Below are positions 1-9,097 of a DNA stretch of 64,000 nucleotides, one piece after another. The notes below the pieces were generated by a model. That model was not told the origin of the DNA. It did no database searches and worked only from the letters and a program-made list of their open reading frames with translations. The position numbers and the translations under genes are program-made. Source of the stretch: Opitutaceae bacterium (GTDB taxonomy: Bacteria > Verrucomicrobiota > Verrucomicrobiia > Opitutales > Opitutaceae); contig JAUSID010000148.1 of the NCBI GenBank assembly GCA_030648295.1, forward strand, positions 1-64,000, in the 5' to 3' direction. The first letter of the stretch is position 1. Every line of letters starts with the position of its first letter.

Positions 1-453
1 AGGCGCTGGTGGTGCAGGCGGGCGCGCCGCTGGGCATGGTGTGCGACTACCTCCATCTCAATCCGGTGCGGGCGGGAATCGTGCCGGTGGAGCGTCTGGG
101 CGAATGGCGCTGGTCAAGGATTTCGACTTGGCGGCGACGGCGCGTGCCTGGGAGGTGGCCGGCGCGCGCACGAAGTGCGGAGCTTGCGTTGCGAAGCGCA
201 GTTGCAGGCGTGTTTGCGAGCGGCCGGCAAGCCGCGGGCGACGGTGGCCGACGAGCCAAAGGGTGCGGCGTGGAAAGTCGCCGTGGCCGCATGGATGAAA
301 CAGGAGACCGACGCGCCCAACGGCTGGCTCGCGGAGCGATTGAAAATGGGCAGCGCCACCCGCGTGAGCCAGGTTGTCGGTGCCGTCGCGCGGCAGCCAA
401 CCTCGCCGGCAGCTGGGATTTTTAAACAGTTGAGTGAAAGATTAGCAACCTGA
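1..453 (+). pseudogene. RAYT-family transposase, degraded C-terminal part
   Basis: Remains of a REP-associated tyrosine transposase of the IS200/Y1 superfamily, cut by the left edge of the window. The family signature LHLNPVRAGIVPVERLGEWR is read in one frame up to about position 110. A second frame gives ALVKDFDLAATARAWEVA, and a third (about 175-453) gives the usual C-terminus with AAWKVAVAAWMKQET, NGWLAERLKMGS and VSQVVG. The order of blocks matches the family, but two frame changes and a deletion of the middle part separate them, so no intact protein can be made. A 5' piece of the same family lies at 1584 on the same strand, on the other side of the dehydrogenase gene. Whether the two pieces come from one element is not known. 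Confidence 0.75.
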
Positions 454-577
454 CCCCGTCGTTTGACCTCCGTCGTTTGACCTACGGATGAGCGGACACG
501 CCGGCCGAAAAATGGCGGCCGTCGTCGTATTGCACCGTTTCGACACGTCATTCCCGGCGCGCGGATACGGCCACCGA

Positions 578-1381
578 CTATCCAAGCTGCATCTCCGGGG
601 GCACCTCGGGATTCATCAATGAGGCTCCGCCGTCGGCATAGATGACCTGACCGGTTATCCATTTTGCGCCAGCCGCACAGAACAGCGCCACCACGTCTCC
701 GACATCAGCGGGCGTGCTCAATCGGCGCATTGGCGTCCACCCTTTTTCGTGCCAGTTTCTAATCAGAGTCTGCACCGCATCCGGGAGGGTGTTCAGCACG
801 CTGTCTTCGGTCCAGCTGGGACTGATTGCATTCACGGTGATCCCACGCCGCGCCAGCGCCACGGCGAAGTAGCGGACGAGCGATTCCATGGCCGCCTTGG
901 CCGATCCCATCCCCACCCAAGGTTGAAAGCCTCCGGTGCGACTCCCGGTGGCATAGGTAATGGCGAAGATCCTGCCGCCGTCGTTCATGACCCGCGCGGC
1001 TTCCCTGGCGCCGACCAGGAATGCCTTGGCCTGCGTGTCGAACGCGGCGTCCCATTGCTCCAATGTGATATCCATCGGTGCTTGGAAAAATCGCGGGACT
1101 TCGGGTCGGGCATTGCTGACGAACACGTCGAGCGCCCCGAATTCGGCGTGCACCCGGCCGATCATTTGCACGACTTGGTCCGGCTTGGAAACGTCAGCCT
1201 GCACGATCATGCCCTGCGCCCCGCGTTCCCGCACCATTGCCAGTGTCTCCTGGGCGGCAGCCTCGTTTTGATAGTAATGCACGGCGACCTTGGCTCCCGC
1301 CTCGGCCAGCTTCAAGACGATGCCCCGGCCAATGCCGCGCGAACTACCGGTGATCAGTGCGTATTTACCATTCAATGACAT
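578..1381 (-). CDS. SDR family oxidoreductase (FabL-like) with altered catalytic tyrosine
   Basis: A 267-residue short-chain dehydrogenase/reductase. It has the nucleotide-binding TGSSRGIG at residues 11-18, the VSNA segment around 87-91, and GSAKAAMESLVRYFAVAL carrying the catalytic lysine K162. The C-terminal GQVIYADGGASL is typical of SDRs. Its layout resembles enoyl-ACP reductase III (FabL), where the active tyrosine sits seven residues before the lysine. Here that position is W155 (PWVGMGSAK), so the usual Tyr is absent. The natural substrate cannot be told. The start is an ATG at 1381 preceded by an AAGG stretch. It is monocistronic and flanked by transposase fragments, which suggests a rearranged locus. 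Confidence 0.88.
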   Translation of the reverse strand: MSLNGKYALITGSSRGIGRGIVLKLAEAGAKVAVHYYQNEAAAQETLAMVRERGAQGMIVQADVSKPDQVVQMIGRVHAEFGALDVFVSNARPEVPRFFQAPMDITLEQWDAAFDTQAKAFLVGAREAARVMNDGGRIFAITYATGSRTGGFQPWVGMGSAKAAMESLVRYFAVALARRGITVNAISPSWTEDSVLNTLPDAVQTLIRNWHEKGWTPMRRLSTPADVGDVVALFCAAGAKWITGQVIYADGGASLMNPEVPPEMQLG

Positions 1382-1583
1382 GGGAACCTTGGGGTTGAGC
1401 GGACGTCCACTGTCGTGCGGGGCTGGGTCAACCTGCCTGCGCCGGCACCGGGTGGCAATGGGAAACAGGCCAGCGCATTGGTATTAGTCTTTCCTCAGCG
1501 GCGTGAGCCAAACCAGGACCCGGTGATGGTCAAACTTTGCACTTTGCACTCGACGGCGAGGTCGCTGAGGTGTTGAGCGCCGG

Positions 1584-1680
1584 ATGCCGCGAAAACTGAG
1601 ATTGGAATTCGCGCGAGCGGTATACCACGTGATCAGCCGCGGCAATTACCGGGCGGATGTCTTTGCGCAGGAAGCTACAC
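1584..1680 (+). pseudogene. RAYT-family transposase, N-terminal fragment
   Basis: An ATG at 1584 opens a reading frame beginning MPRKLRLEFARAVYHVISRG, which is the typical N-terminus of REP-associated tyrosine transposases (the YHV.SRGN block). Similarity stops after about 30 codons near 1675, and the following bases read into unrelated sequence. This is a truncated 5' piece, not an active gene. Confidence 0.7.
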
Positions 1681-1881
1681 TGTCACGATTCACCACATGT
1701 CCCCTTGCGGGAGCCCCCAGAGCGCGGAATTGATCCGGCGTCAGTCCCGCGACCTTCGCAATATAACCCATCGTGTAAGCATTGATGACGGTGTGCCTCG
1801 GCACCTGCACGATCACGGTTCCATTCGAAAACGTTGGCGCTCGCCGCTACCAAAACGCCGTCCCTCGAGAACGGAAATTCG

Positions 1882-4800
1882 CTAGAAATCGAATGTCGCC
1901 GTCGCGATGAACTGGCGGGGATCGACGATTCGATAGGTGTGAGGTGTCCCATCCGGATACACGCCGATCGGTTGTAGTCGGCCGCTTTCCTGGATGTTTC
2001 GGGCGTTCAGCTGAAATGTTGCGGATACGCGATTGGCCCAGAGTTTCGTGCGATAACTGATGAAGGCATCCACGTAGTACTGAGCCTCGTCGTAAATCGG
2101 CCGGGTCGCATCGAGCTCGGTGATCGACGCGGGCAGCGACTGTTTGCCACTAAAACCGATCGCCGCCTTGTCCGCCCAGCGCACGGAGCCGCCGACGTTG
2201 AAGCGCTTGAGCAGCGGCCGCTCGACGAAGCCGGCGAGGTCAACCCGGGTGCTGAATTTTGCGTTGTAACGACGAACCTGCGACTTCGGTTTGCCCTCCA
2301 ACTGCTGCATGATGCCGAAGGGCGCTCCCACGTACGCCGCGTAGTTTTGCGCGGCGGTCTGGTTTCCGCCGTAATTGGTCGTCCACCACAGGTTGCCCGA
2401 CCGCGGGTCCCGGATCGTCGTCCAGATCGGCATCCGTTGCCCAATCCATTCCGCCAGCGCCGTGCCGACGCCGCTCTCGATCGATTGGGTCTCGGTCGCG
2501 GAAGCCGCCATCGTCCAGTAACGGCTCGGGTTGAAGTTGAGTTCGATTTCCGTGCCCTTCGCCAGGCGGTTGTTCCGGGCACCCAGGCTGGGGTCCTGGA
2601 TCTCCAGGCCCCGCTGCAATTCGAGTGGAATGCCGATTTGCTTGGCGACGTCCTCCTCAATCTGCTGGTCGGTCCAGGTCGGGTGCTGCACCTTGGTCCA
2701 GTCGAACGCACGATCGGAAAGCATATACGCGGTGCTCTGGGCCGCCGGCGTCGGGATGTCGTAGCGCAGCACGCGTCGCGACAGCGTGTTCGCATCGCCG
2801 CCGCTCAGGTTGTATTGACGCGTCTCATACCGGTTCACGCGCAGCACGAACCTGCCATCGAGCACGTTCAGGGCGATCCCGTAGTCCTTGCCCTCGCCGG
2901 TCGTGTGCGGCAGCGGCCGCAGGAAGATATCCTGCGCCGGGCTCATCGGCGTGAAGCTGTCCGACTCGTTGTAGGTGATCGCCAGGCCATTCAAGACGCT
3001 CGCGAGCACATGCGACACCCCGCTGCCGCCGTCGATTCGCCGGACCATGCCGAGTCCGCGGAACGGCCGCACCACGACGCCCCGCTGCTCGGTCTTGCCC
3101 GAGCGGAACGCATAGTCGCCCACCGCCCAGTGGTTGATCGAGTCGTCGAACGTCATGCCGTCGGGATTCAATCGCGCCGGCGCCCCGCCCTTGCTGTAGA
3201 TGGCGTCGTCGCGCAGGCCGAAGGTCGTGACGATCCGATCCCCGAGGAAATGGCTCTGGAGCACGCCGCCGCGCGTCTTCAGGATGCTCTTGTTGCCGCT
3301 GGTCGAGCTGGTGATCGCCACCAACCCGATCTCGGCGGGCTCGCGATTGATCGCGCCGGTCGCAAAATTCCCCCACACGAACGGATGGGTGCCGTAGGTC
3401 AGCTCGCCGGGCGCGTAGTCGACGTTGTGGCCGTTGGCATCGCCCAGGTAATAACGGTGGTAGCCGCGCGCGCTGAAGATGTTGCCCGCCCCGCGCGAGA
3501 CGCCGGCGGGAATCCAGGAATGATTGTCGACCACCGCGTCGCGGTAGGTGCGCGTCCGGGTCGTGCGGTACTTGTATTCATAGTATCCCGACAGCTGGTG
3601 CGTACCCAGCCAGCGGAGGACGTTTTTCTCCCCCGACAGGTCCATGCGGTACGCCCCCTGGAGTCGCGACGTGTCGTAGCGCAGTGGCTGCCGCTGGGTC
3701 CACGGCTGCGCCACTCCGATGTAGGGCCGGCCAAAATACGGGTTGGGCGAGCCGTCCAGCAGCCGCAGGTTGACGTCGACGAAAAGCTGGCCCGACTGGC
3801 CGTTGTCATTGGCCACGCCGATCATGTTGCGCTTGTAGCGCTCCGAATCCTCGCGCCGGAAGGCCGCCTGGGCGGCGATGGTGTGGCGCGGCGTGCTGAG
3901 GAAAATCTGGTCGATCTGGAAGGAGGAGGTCTCGGTCACGTCGCGCGCGCGGTTCACCGCCGCGATGTTGATCGAGGTCCAGTCGTAGATCGACTTGTCC
4001 GACACCGTGGGCGTGGTGGAAAACAGCGGCTGGTTCGCGCTCACGACCCCACCCGAGCCGCCCGTCACGGCGTTCGACGAAACGAAGCGAATCGTACCGG
4101 TCGAATCGGGGCTGGCGCCGCTGTTGGTGCCCTGCGTCGACCAGTACTCGAGCCCGCCGGGCCCGATATACCAGAACCCGAGGTTTTGCCCGGATTTTGC
4201 GCCATAGTGCGAGTTCGTGAAATAGCCGGGCAGGCTGCTGTCGGTCGTGAACGGCCCGAGCGTCGTTCCATTGAGTTGCACGCGTTGCGTCACCGGGTCC
4301 CAGCCGGGTTTGCCGGACGCGATCCAATTCGTGAGATTGTCGCGGGGCGGGCTGAAGTTTGGCCGGGTGCCGTACATCCGGTAATACGAGTACGAACCGG
4401 TGATCGTCGTGGTCTTGAACGGCTGGTACCTGACCATGCCGTTGTAACGAACCGTGTTCACGCCGGAGGGCTTCCGCTCGAAACCGTCGTGCTGGAACGA
4501 CCCGCTCCCGCGGATGGCGAGAACACGATCCTTCAACACGCGGTTCACATCGAGGCTCGTCCGATATCCGCCGTTGCTGTCGCCACGAAGCTGATACTGC
4601 GCGCGGTTGCGCGTCAGGTTGGCCGATGACGGCACCATGTTGACCGTGCCGGACGGGGCTCCGAGACCGAAGATGGTCGCGTTGGGGCCGCGGCTGAGTT
4701 CGATGGCATCGATGGCGAGCGGATCGACCGGGGTGCGGCCGCTCGTCTCCATGTTCCCGAGGGAGATGTTGGCCGACGAGATGCCGCGGACGCGGTTCGC

Positions 4801-5307
4801 CTGGGTGGGGTTGAGCTGCACGTTGTCGCTGACGCTGCCGTTCCGGTCGACCTCGAAGTCGGTATAGGTCCCCGTTCCCTCGGTGCTGGCCATGTAGTCG
4901 AAGATATCGTTGATGTCCAGGAGACCGAAATCGGTCATCTGCTCCTTGGTCATGACGGTGATCGAGGAAGCCAGGTCCTCCAGCTTCGTGTTGAAACGCG
5001 TGCCCGACATCGTAGTCGCGGCGTAGTAGCCCTTCGTATCCGTCACCACTTCGAATGGGGACATGACGATGGTCTCATCCGCCTTCCTGCCCTGGTCGGA
5101 CGCGGAGGCCGGCGAAACCGGAATGTCTTTTTTCTGCTCCGCCGCCATCGCGGCGAGCTCGGAGGGGTCGAGGACACCGTTTCGGTTCGAGTCGTATTTC
5201 GCGAGCGTTGACGGATCTGTCGCAGGAGCCTGGCCGAACAGCGAAACGGCTCCGATTGAGAGCAGTGCGAACGCGCCGCACCGCATGCAAACGTTGGGGT
5301 AGTTCAT
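1882..5307 (-). CDS. TonB-dependent receptor with N-terminal EF-hand loop
   Basis: An outer-membrane active transporter of 1141 residues, large for the family. The chosen ATG at 5307 gives a signal peptide (hydrophobic GAFALLSIGAVSLFGQA); the open frame continues upstream but that part looks non-coding. Residues 39-50 (DSNRNGVLDPSE) form a complete 12-residue EF-hand loop. MSPFEVVTDTKGYYA near residue 80 is the motif common in verrucomicrobial receptors of this type. A plug domain follows (SSITVMTKEQMTDFG, IELSRGPNATIFGLGAPSG), then a long beta-barrel that ends in the aromatic FIATATFDF expected for outer-membrane insertion. It is divergent from a sugar-type oxidoreductase, so a carbohydrate-derived substrate is likely, but this is inferred from context only. 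Confidence 0.93.
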   Translation of the reverse strand: MNYPNVCMRCGAFALLSIGAVSLFGQAPATDPSTLAKYDSNRNGVLDPSELAAMAAEQKKDIPVSPASASDQGRKADETIVMSPFEVVTDTKGYYAATTMSGTRFNTKLEDLASSITVMTKEQMTDFGLLDINDIFDYMASTEGTGTYTDFEVDRNGSVSDNVQLNPTQANRVRGISSANISLGNMETSGRTPVDPLAIDAIELSRGPNATIFGLGAPSGTVNMVPSSANLTRNRAQYQLRGDSNGGYRTSLDVNRVLKDRVLAIRGSGSFQHDGFERKPSGVNTVRYNGMVRYQPFKTTTITGSYSYYRMYGTRPNFSPPRDNLTNWIASGKPGWDPVTQRVQLNGTTLGPFTTDSSLPGYFTNSHYGAKSGQNLGFWYIGPGGLEYWSTQGTNSGASPDSTGTIRFVSSNAVTGGSGGVVSANQPLFSTTPTVSDKSIYDWTSINIAAVNRARDVTETSSFQIDQIFLSTPRHTIAAQAAFRREDSERYKRNMIGVANDNGQSGQLFVDVNLRLLDGSPNPYFGRPYIGVAQPWTQRQPLRYDTSRLQGAYRMDLSGEKNVLRWLGTHQLSGYYEYKYRTTRTRTYRDAVVDNHSWIPAGVSRGAGNIFSARGYHRYYLGDANGHNVDYAPGELTYGTHPFVWGNFATGAINREPAEIGLVAITSSTSGNKSILKTRGGVLQSHFLGDRIVTTFGLRDDAIYSKGGAPARLNPDGMTFDDSINHWAVGDYAFRSGKTEQRGVVVRPFRGLGMVRRIDGGSGVSHVLASVLNGLAITYNESDSFTPMSPAQDIFLRPLPHTTGEGKDYGIALNVLDGRFVLRVNRYETRQYNLSGGDANTLSRRVLRYDIPTPAAQSTAYMLSDRAFDWTKVQHPTWTDQQIEEDVAKQIGIPLELQRGLEIQDPSLGARNNRLAKGTEIELNFNPSRYWTMAASATETQSIESGVGTALAEWIGQRMPIWTTIRDPRSGNLWWTTNYGGNQTAAQNYAAYVGAPFGIMQQLEGKPKSQVRRYNAKFSTRVDLAGFVERPLLKRFNVGGSVRWADKAAIGFSGKQSLPASITELDATRPIYDEAQYYVDAFISYRTKLWANRVSATFQLNARNIQESGRLQPIGVYPDGTPHTYRIVDPRQFIATATFDF

Positions 5308-5533
5308 GACGGTGGCTAACGAGAACTTTTTCCGCGGGCAGGAGTGGCTCCGCGAATGCGATGCCCGTCCGTTTCGTTTGGCAAGGCCGGATCGGCCGGG
5401 TGACGACAAACCTTGCCCCCTGCCAGGAGCACAGCAGGATTCGCTCTGCATTCGGTTTCCGATCGACTGAAATATTTCACCGGGCCCCATTGAGCCTTCC
5501 CCCTTCGTGGTTAATTCAACCGGAGCGATTTCA
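5308..5533. promoter_or_regulatory. Divergent intergenic region between receptor and oxidoreductase
   Basis: A 226-bp gap between the start of the TonB receptor on the minus strand and the Tat-exported oxidoreductase on the plus strand. Both promoters must lie here if the chosen starts are right. I could not identify a convincing -35/-10 pair or operator by eye. A GGAG at 5522-5525 is the ribosome-binding site of the plus-strand gene. Confidence 0.4.
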
Positions 5534-6865
5534 ATGAATTCGAAAAACCGCGCTGCCCCGCTCGCCACCCGCCGCGCGTTCTTGAAAACGGCGGTGTCGG
5601 CCGTTGGCGTGACCCTGGCACCTCTGGTTGTTCCCGCCCGCGTCCTCGGGCGCGACGGAGGAGTGGCTCCGAGCAACCGCGTTGTTCTGGGCGGCATCGG
5701 CATCGGCAACCGCGGTCGACAGGTGTTGGAAGTGATGATGGCCGAAAAGGACGTCCAGTTCGTCGCGACGTGCGACGTCCAGGCGCGGCTCCGCCAATCG
5801 GTCAAAGCGATGGTGGACGAAACCTACGCCAACAAGGACTGCGCCACGTATCGCGACATGCGTGAGCTTCTTTCCCGCCCGGACATCGATGCCGTCATCA
5901 TCGCCGCGGGCGATCGGTGGCAGGCGCTTGGCCCAATTCTCGCCGCCAAAGCCGGCAAGGATGTTTATGGCGAAAAACCGTGCGGGCTTTCCATCGGCGA
6001 GTGCCAGGCGCTGTCGGACGTGATTCGCAGCACGGGGCGGGTTTTCCAGGCCGGCACCCAGCGGCGCAACGTTCCCAATTACCAGTTCGCAGTGCACCTG
6101 GCGCACAGTGGCAAACTGGGACGACTGCACACCCTGCACGGCGGCATCCTCAAACTCGGGCGGCTGCACGAATGGCTGCCGGCGGAACCCGAGCCGATGA
6201 AAAACGAAGTGGACTGGGATCTCTTTCTCGGGCCGGCTGGCTGGCGCCCCTACAACGCGGCCTATGTGGCCGGCCGGAAGTGGAAGAACTACCATGGCTT
6301 CATTTCCGGCGCCAATCTGCTCGAGCACGGCGCGCACAGCATTGATATTTGCCAGTGGGCGAACCAGGCGGACAACACCGCGCCAATCGAATACGAGCCG
6401 GAGGGCGGAGCCATTCACGCGCGGTACGCGAATGGCGTGAAACTGGAATTCCGCCCGGCGGGCTGGATTGGTCAGCGCGGCCAGACCTCGGGCGACGGCG
6501 AATATGGATCCACCGGCACGTGCCCGATCCGGTTCGAGGGCGACGAGGGCTGGGTTGAGACGGGTGGCTACGGCGCAATCGAGCTGCACCCGGCCTCACT
6601 GCGCAACGAGTGGCAGTCCTTCACCATGCGCGGCACCGATCCCTCGCTGCACACGCGCGAGTTTCTCGACTGCGTGAAATCGCGGCGACTCCCGGCCGCC
6701 AACCACAACGTCATGCGCCATTCGCATATCGCCTGCCACGCGGCGTCGATCGCCTGGCAGCTCGGCCGCAAAGTTGATTTCGACCCGGTCAAAGAGGAAT
6801 TCGTCGGTGACGATGAAGCGAACCGGATGCGCTCCCGCGCGCTGCGGCAGCCCTGGCATGTATGA
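5534..6865 (+). CDS. Tat-exported Gfo/Idh/MocA family oxidoreductase
   Basis: A 443-residue NAD(P)-dependent sugar or inositol-type oxidoreductase. The ATG at 5534 is chosen because GGAG lies eight bases upstream and because it begins a twin-arginine signal (RRAFLKT at residues 13-19, then a hydrophobic stretch). The Rossmann part contains GGIGIGNRGRQV, DAVIIAAGDRWQ and the family hallmark GEKPCG. The C-terminal domain has ANLLEHGAHSIDICQW. Such exported members are common in Verrucomicrobiota and Planctomycetota and act in periplasmic sugar modification. The stop overlaps an ATG of the next gene, whose more likely start is further downstream, so the two are probably co-transcribed. Confidence 0.92.
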   Translation: MNSKNRAAPLATRRAFLKTAVSAVGVTLAPLVVPARVLGRDGGVAPSNRVVLGGIGIGNRGRQVLEVMMAEKDVQFVATCDVQARLRQSVKAMVDETYANKDCATYRDMRELLSRPDIDAVIIAAGDRWQALGPILAAKAGKDVYGEKPCGLSIGECQALSDVIRSTGRVFQAGTQRRNVPNYQFAVHLAHSGKLGRLHTLHGGILKLGRLHEWLPAEPEPMKNEVDWDLFLGPAGWRPYNAAYVAGRKWKNYHGFISGANLLEHGAHSIDICQWANQADNTAPIEYEPEGGAIHARYANGVKLEFRPAGWIGQRGQTSGDGEYGSTGTCPIRFEGDEGWVETGGYGAIELHPASLRNEWQSFTMRGTDPSLHTREFLDCVKSRRLPAANHNVMRHSHIACHAASIAWQLGRKVDFDPVKEEFVGDDEANRMRSRALRQPWHV

Positions 6866-6954
6866 CGGCGCAGCCACAACCGAAAGGGTCAGCGACGGTT
6901 CGAACCGTGCGCCGCGGAGAAGGGCGAAACGAGCCGGCAGCAGGGCAGTGTCCG

Positions 6955-8934
6955 ATGAAGATTCTCGTTGTCGTGGTCGCCATCGGGAGCGGCTGGCTGG
7001 CCGCGATGGCTGCAACGGAATCGCTCCAGGCACAGCAGAGCCGCCCGTGGATTGCCATGCTTCAGTCCGACGCGCCGTTGTTTGAGCGCGCCCAGGCCTG
7101 CCGTCGGCTCGCGGTTGTCGGCGGCGACGAGGCGGTGCCGGCGCTGGCCGCACTGCTGTCCGACCCTGCACTCAGCCACTACGCCCGCGAGGCCCTCGAG
7201 GCCATCCCCCACCCGGCAGCCGGGGAAGCACTGTGCGGCGCGCTGCGCACGCTCGAGGGCAGCCTGCTGGTCGGCGTCGTGAATTCTCTCGGGATGCGCC
7301 GCGAACCGGACGCAGCCGGCGCGCTGGCGCCGCTAGTCACCGAGGCTGACTCGCAAGTCGCCACCGCGGCGCTGCTCGCGTTGGGCAGGATCGGAGGTCC
7401 GGAGGCAATCCGCGTTCTCCAGCATGCGCTCGGGGGCGGACGCGATGACCTCCGGGACCCGGCCGCGGAAGGCTGCCTCCTCGTTGCCGCGCGACACCTG
7501 GCCGATGGCAGGCGCGACGACGCGACCGGGCTTTACGACGCGGTTCGTGGCGCGCCGGTGGCCGCCCAGCTGCGCGCAACCGCCACACGCGGCGCGATCG
7601 TCGCACGCGGCGCCGCCGGCCGCACGCTGTTGGTCGAACAGCTTCACGCCACCGAAATCTCCATGCGCGATGCCGCCCTCGCGTCGATCCGCGAGCTGCC
7701 GGATCCGCCGGTGACCGCCATCCTCGTCGCCGAACTGGAAACAGCCGAACCGGACCTGCAAGCGCTGCTCATCCCCGCGCTGGCCGACCGCGAGAGCGGG
7801 CAAGTGCTTGCGGCCATCGAGGCGAAGGCCAGGGCTCCCTCCGAGGAGGTGCGCGTGGCGGCCGTGCAGGCCCTGGGCCGGATCGGGCGAAATTCGAGCC
7901 TGCCGCTCCTGCTGCAGGCAACCCGTGCTCCGTCGAATCGCGAAACCGCTGCCGCATTCGCCAGCCTCGCCCGCATCAACGCGCCGGATACACAGGCGGA
8001 GATCCTCCAAATCCTGCCCGCCACGGCCCCCGCGTTGCGCGCCCGGTTGATCGCGGTGATCGGGGAACGAAACGCCCGGGGGGCGGGAGCGGCGTTGCTC
8101 GAGCTCGCGCAAAACCCGGACACCGAAACCAGCAAGGCATCACTTCGTGCACTCGCGGCCGCCGCCCGCCCGGATGATCTGCCCGAGTTGATTCGCATGG
8201 CCGTGGCGATGCCCGATGAAGAGCGAAAGACGCTCGCCGCCCGAGCCATCGCCACCACCGCGATGCGAGTGCCCGAGGTCGGGCGCCGGGTCGATGCGGT
8301 GCTCTCGCAGCTTCGGCAGGCCACGAACGAGAATGCCAGGATCTCGTTGCTGCTGCCGCTGGGTGCAATCGTGCGATCGATCGGCGGGAGCGCCGAAGCC
8401 CTCCCCGTCATCACATCCATGCTGACTGACAACTCGGAGCGCGTTCGCGACGCGGCGCTCCGCACTCTCGCCGACTGGCCCAGCGCCGCGCCCGGCATGA
8501 CGTTGCTGGAGGTCGCCACCCGCCGCGATGCCACACCGGTGCAACGCGAAATCGGGCTGCGCGGCGCGACGCGCATGGCGGCAAACGTCGCGGCCGGCCG
8601 CGATCGGACACCGCTCGATGCGCTCGCCGTTTTCAAGACGGTCAACGGCATCGTCCGCAGCCAGGCCGAGAAGTTGATGCTCGTTTCCGGGCTCGCCAGC
8701 CTCGAGCGAATCGAGGCGGTGCAGATGCTGCAAACCTACCTCGATGATCCAACGGTGCACACGGAAGCGGCACTGGCCGTGGTGAAAATCGCACCCGCGC
8801 TGCTGGCCTCGGAACAAGGCGGCGCGGTAAGACAGCTGCTGGAAAGAATCGCCGCCAGCGAGAAGGACGAGGATACGCGGCGCAAGGCGGCACAAGCGGC
8901 AAAAAAGACCGGCCAAATCCGTGCGGCCAAATGA
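6955..8934 (+). CDS. Secreted HEAT-repeat protein
   Basis: A 659-residue protein made almost entirely of degenerate alpha-helical HEAT/PBS-lyase-type repeats (for example AVPALAALLSDPALSHYA, VRVAAVQALGRIG, VRDAALRTLADWP). The start at 6955 is preferred because it gives a clean signal peptide (KILVVVVAIGSGWLAAMAA). A longer frame from 6862 would overlap the previous stop but adds a charged, low-complexity leader. No catalytic motif is visible; the fold usually mediates protein binding. Position after the Gfo/Idh/MocA gene suggests a shared operon and a periplasmic accessory role in carbohydrate metabolism, which is inference. Confidence 0.85.
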   Translation: MKILVVVVAIGSGWLAAMAATESLQAQQSRPWIAMLQSDAPLFERAQACRRLAVVGGDEAVPALAALLSDPALSHYAREALEAIPHPAAGEALCGALRTLEGSLLVGVVNSLGMRREPDAAGALAPLVTEADSQVATAALLALGRIGGPEAIRVLQHALGGGRDDLRDPAAEGCLLVAARHLADGRRDDATGLYDAVRGAPVAAQLRATATRGAIVARGAAGRTLLVEQLHATEISMRDAALASIRELPDPPVTAILVAELETAEPDLQALLIPALADRESGQVLAAIEAKARAPSEEVRVAAVQALGRIGRNSSLPLLLQATRAPSNRETAAAFASLARINAPDTQAEILQILPATAPALRARLIAVIGERNARGAGAALLELAQNPDTETSKASLRALAAAARPDDLPELIRMAVAMPDEERKTLAARAIATTAMRVPEVGRRVDAVLSQLRQATNENARISLLLPLGAIVRSIGGSAEALPVITSMLTDNSERVRDAALRTLADWPSAAPGMTLLEVATRRDATPVQREIGLRGATRMAANVAAGRDRTPLDALAVFKTVNGIVRSQAEKLMLVSGLASLERIEAVQMLQTYLDDPTVHTEAALAVVKIAPALLASEQGGAVRQLLERIAASEKDEDTRRKAAQAAKKTGQIRAAK

Positions 8935-9097
8935 CGCGCCCACCGTCCATTGGCCCAACAACGGCTCACCCAAGCGGAGCAAGTCGAGCCTGGCCGCGCG
9001 CAGCGCGGCATAAGCAGCCCGTCCGGGAAGACGCACGAATCGCGAAAAGAACTGCCGGCCCAAAAACCCAATCCTCCGACGCAAGTCCGACGGGCTG

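Noticed and set aside
2347-4629. Long plus-strand open frame (about 760 codons) opposite the TonB receptor
   Set aside because: It is rich in Arg, Ala and Val with no domain pattern, and the opposite strand has an unmistakable receptor. Long antisense frames are expected in GC-rich genes.
5308-5805. N-terminal extension of the TonB receptor
   Set aside because: The frame is open, but no signal or domain is present there, it overlaps the start of the divergent oxidoreductase, and a signal peptide begins at 5307.
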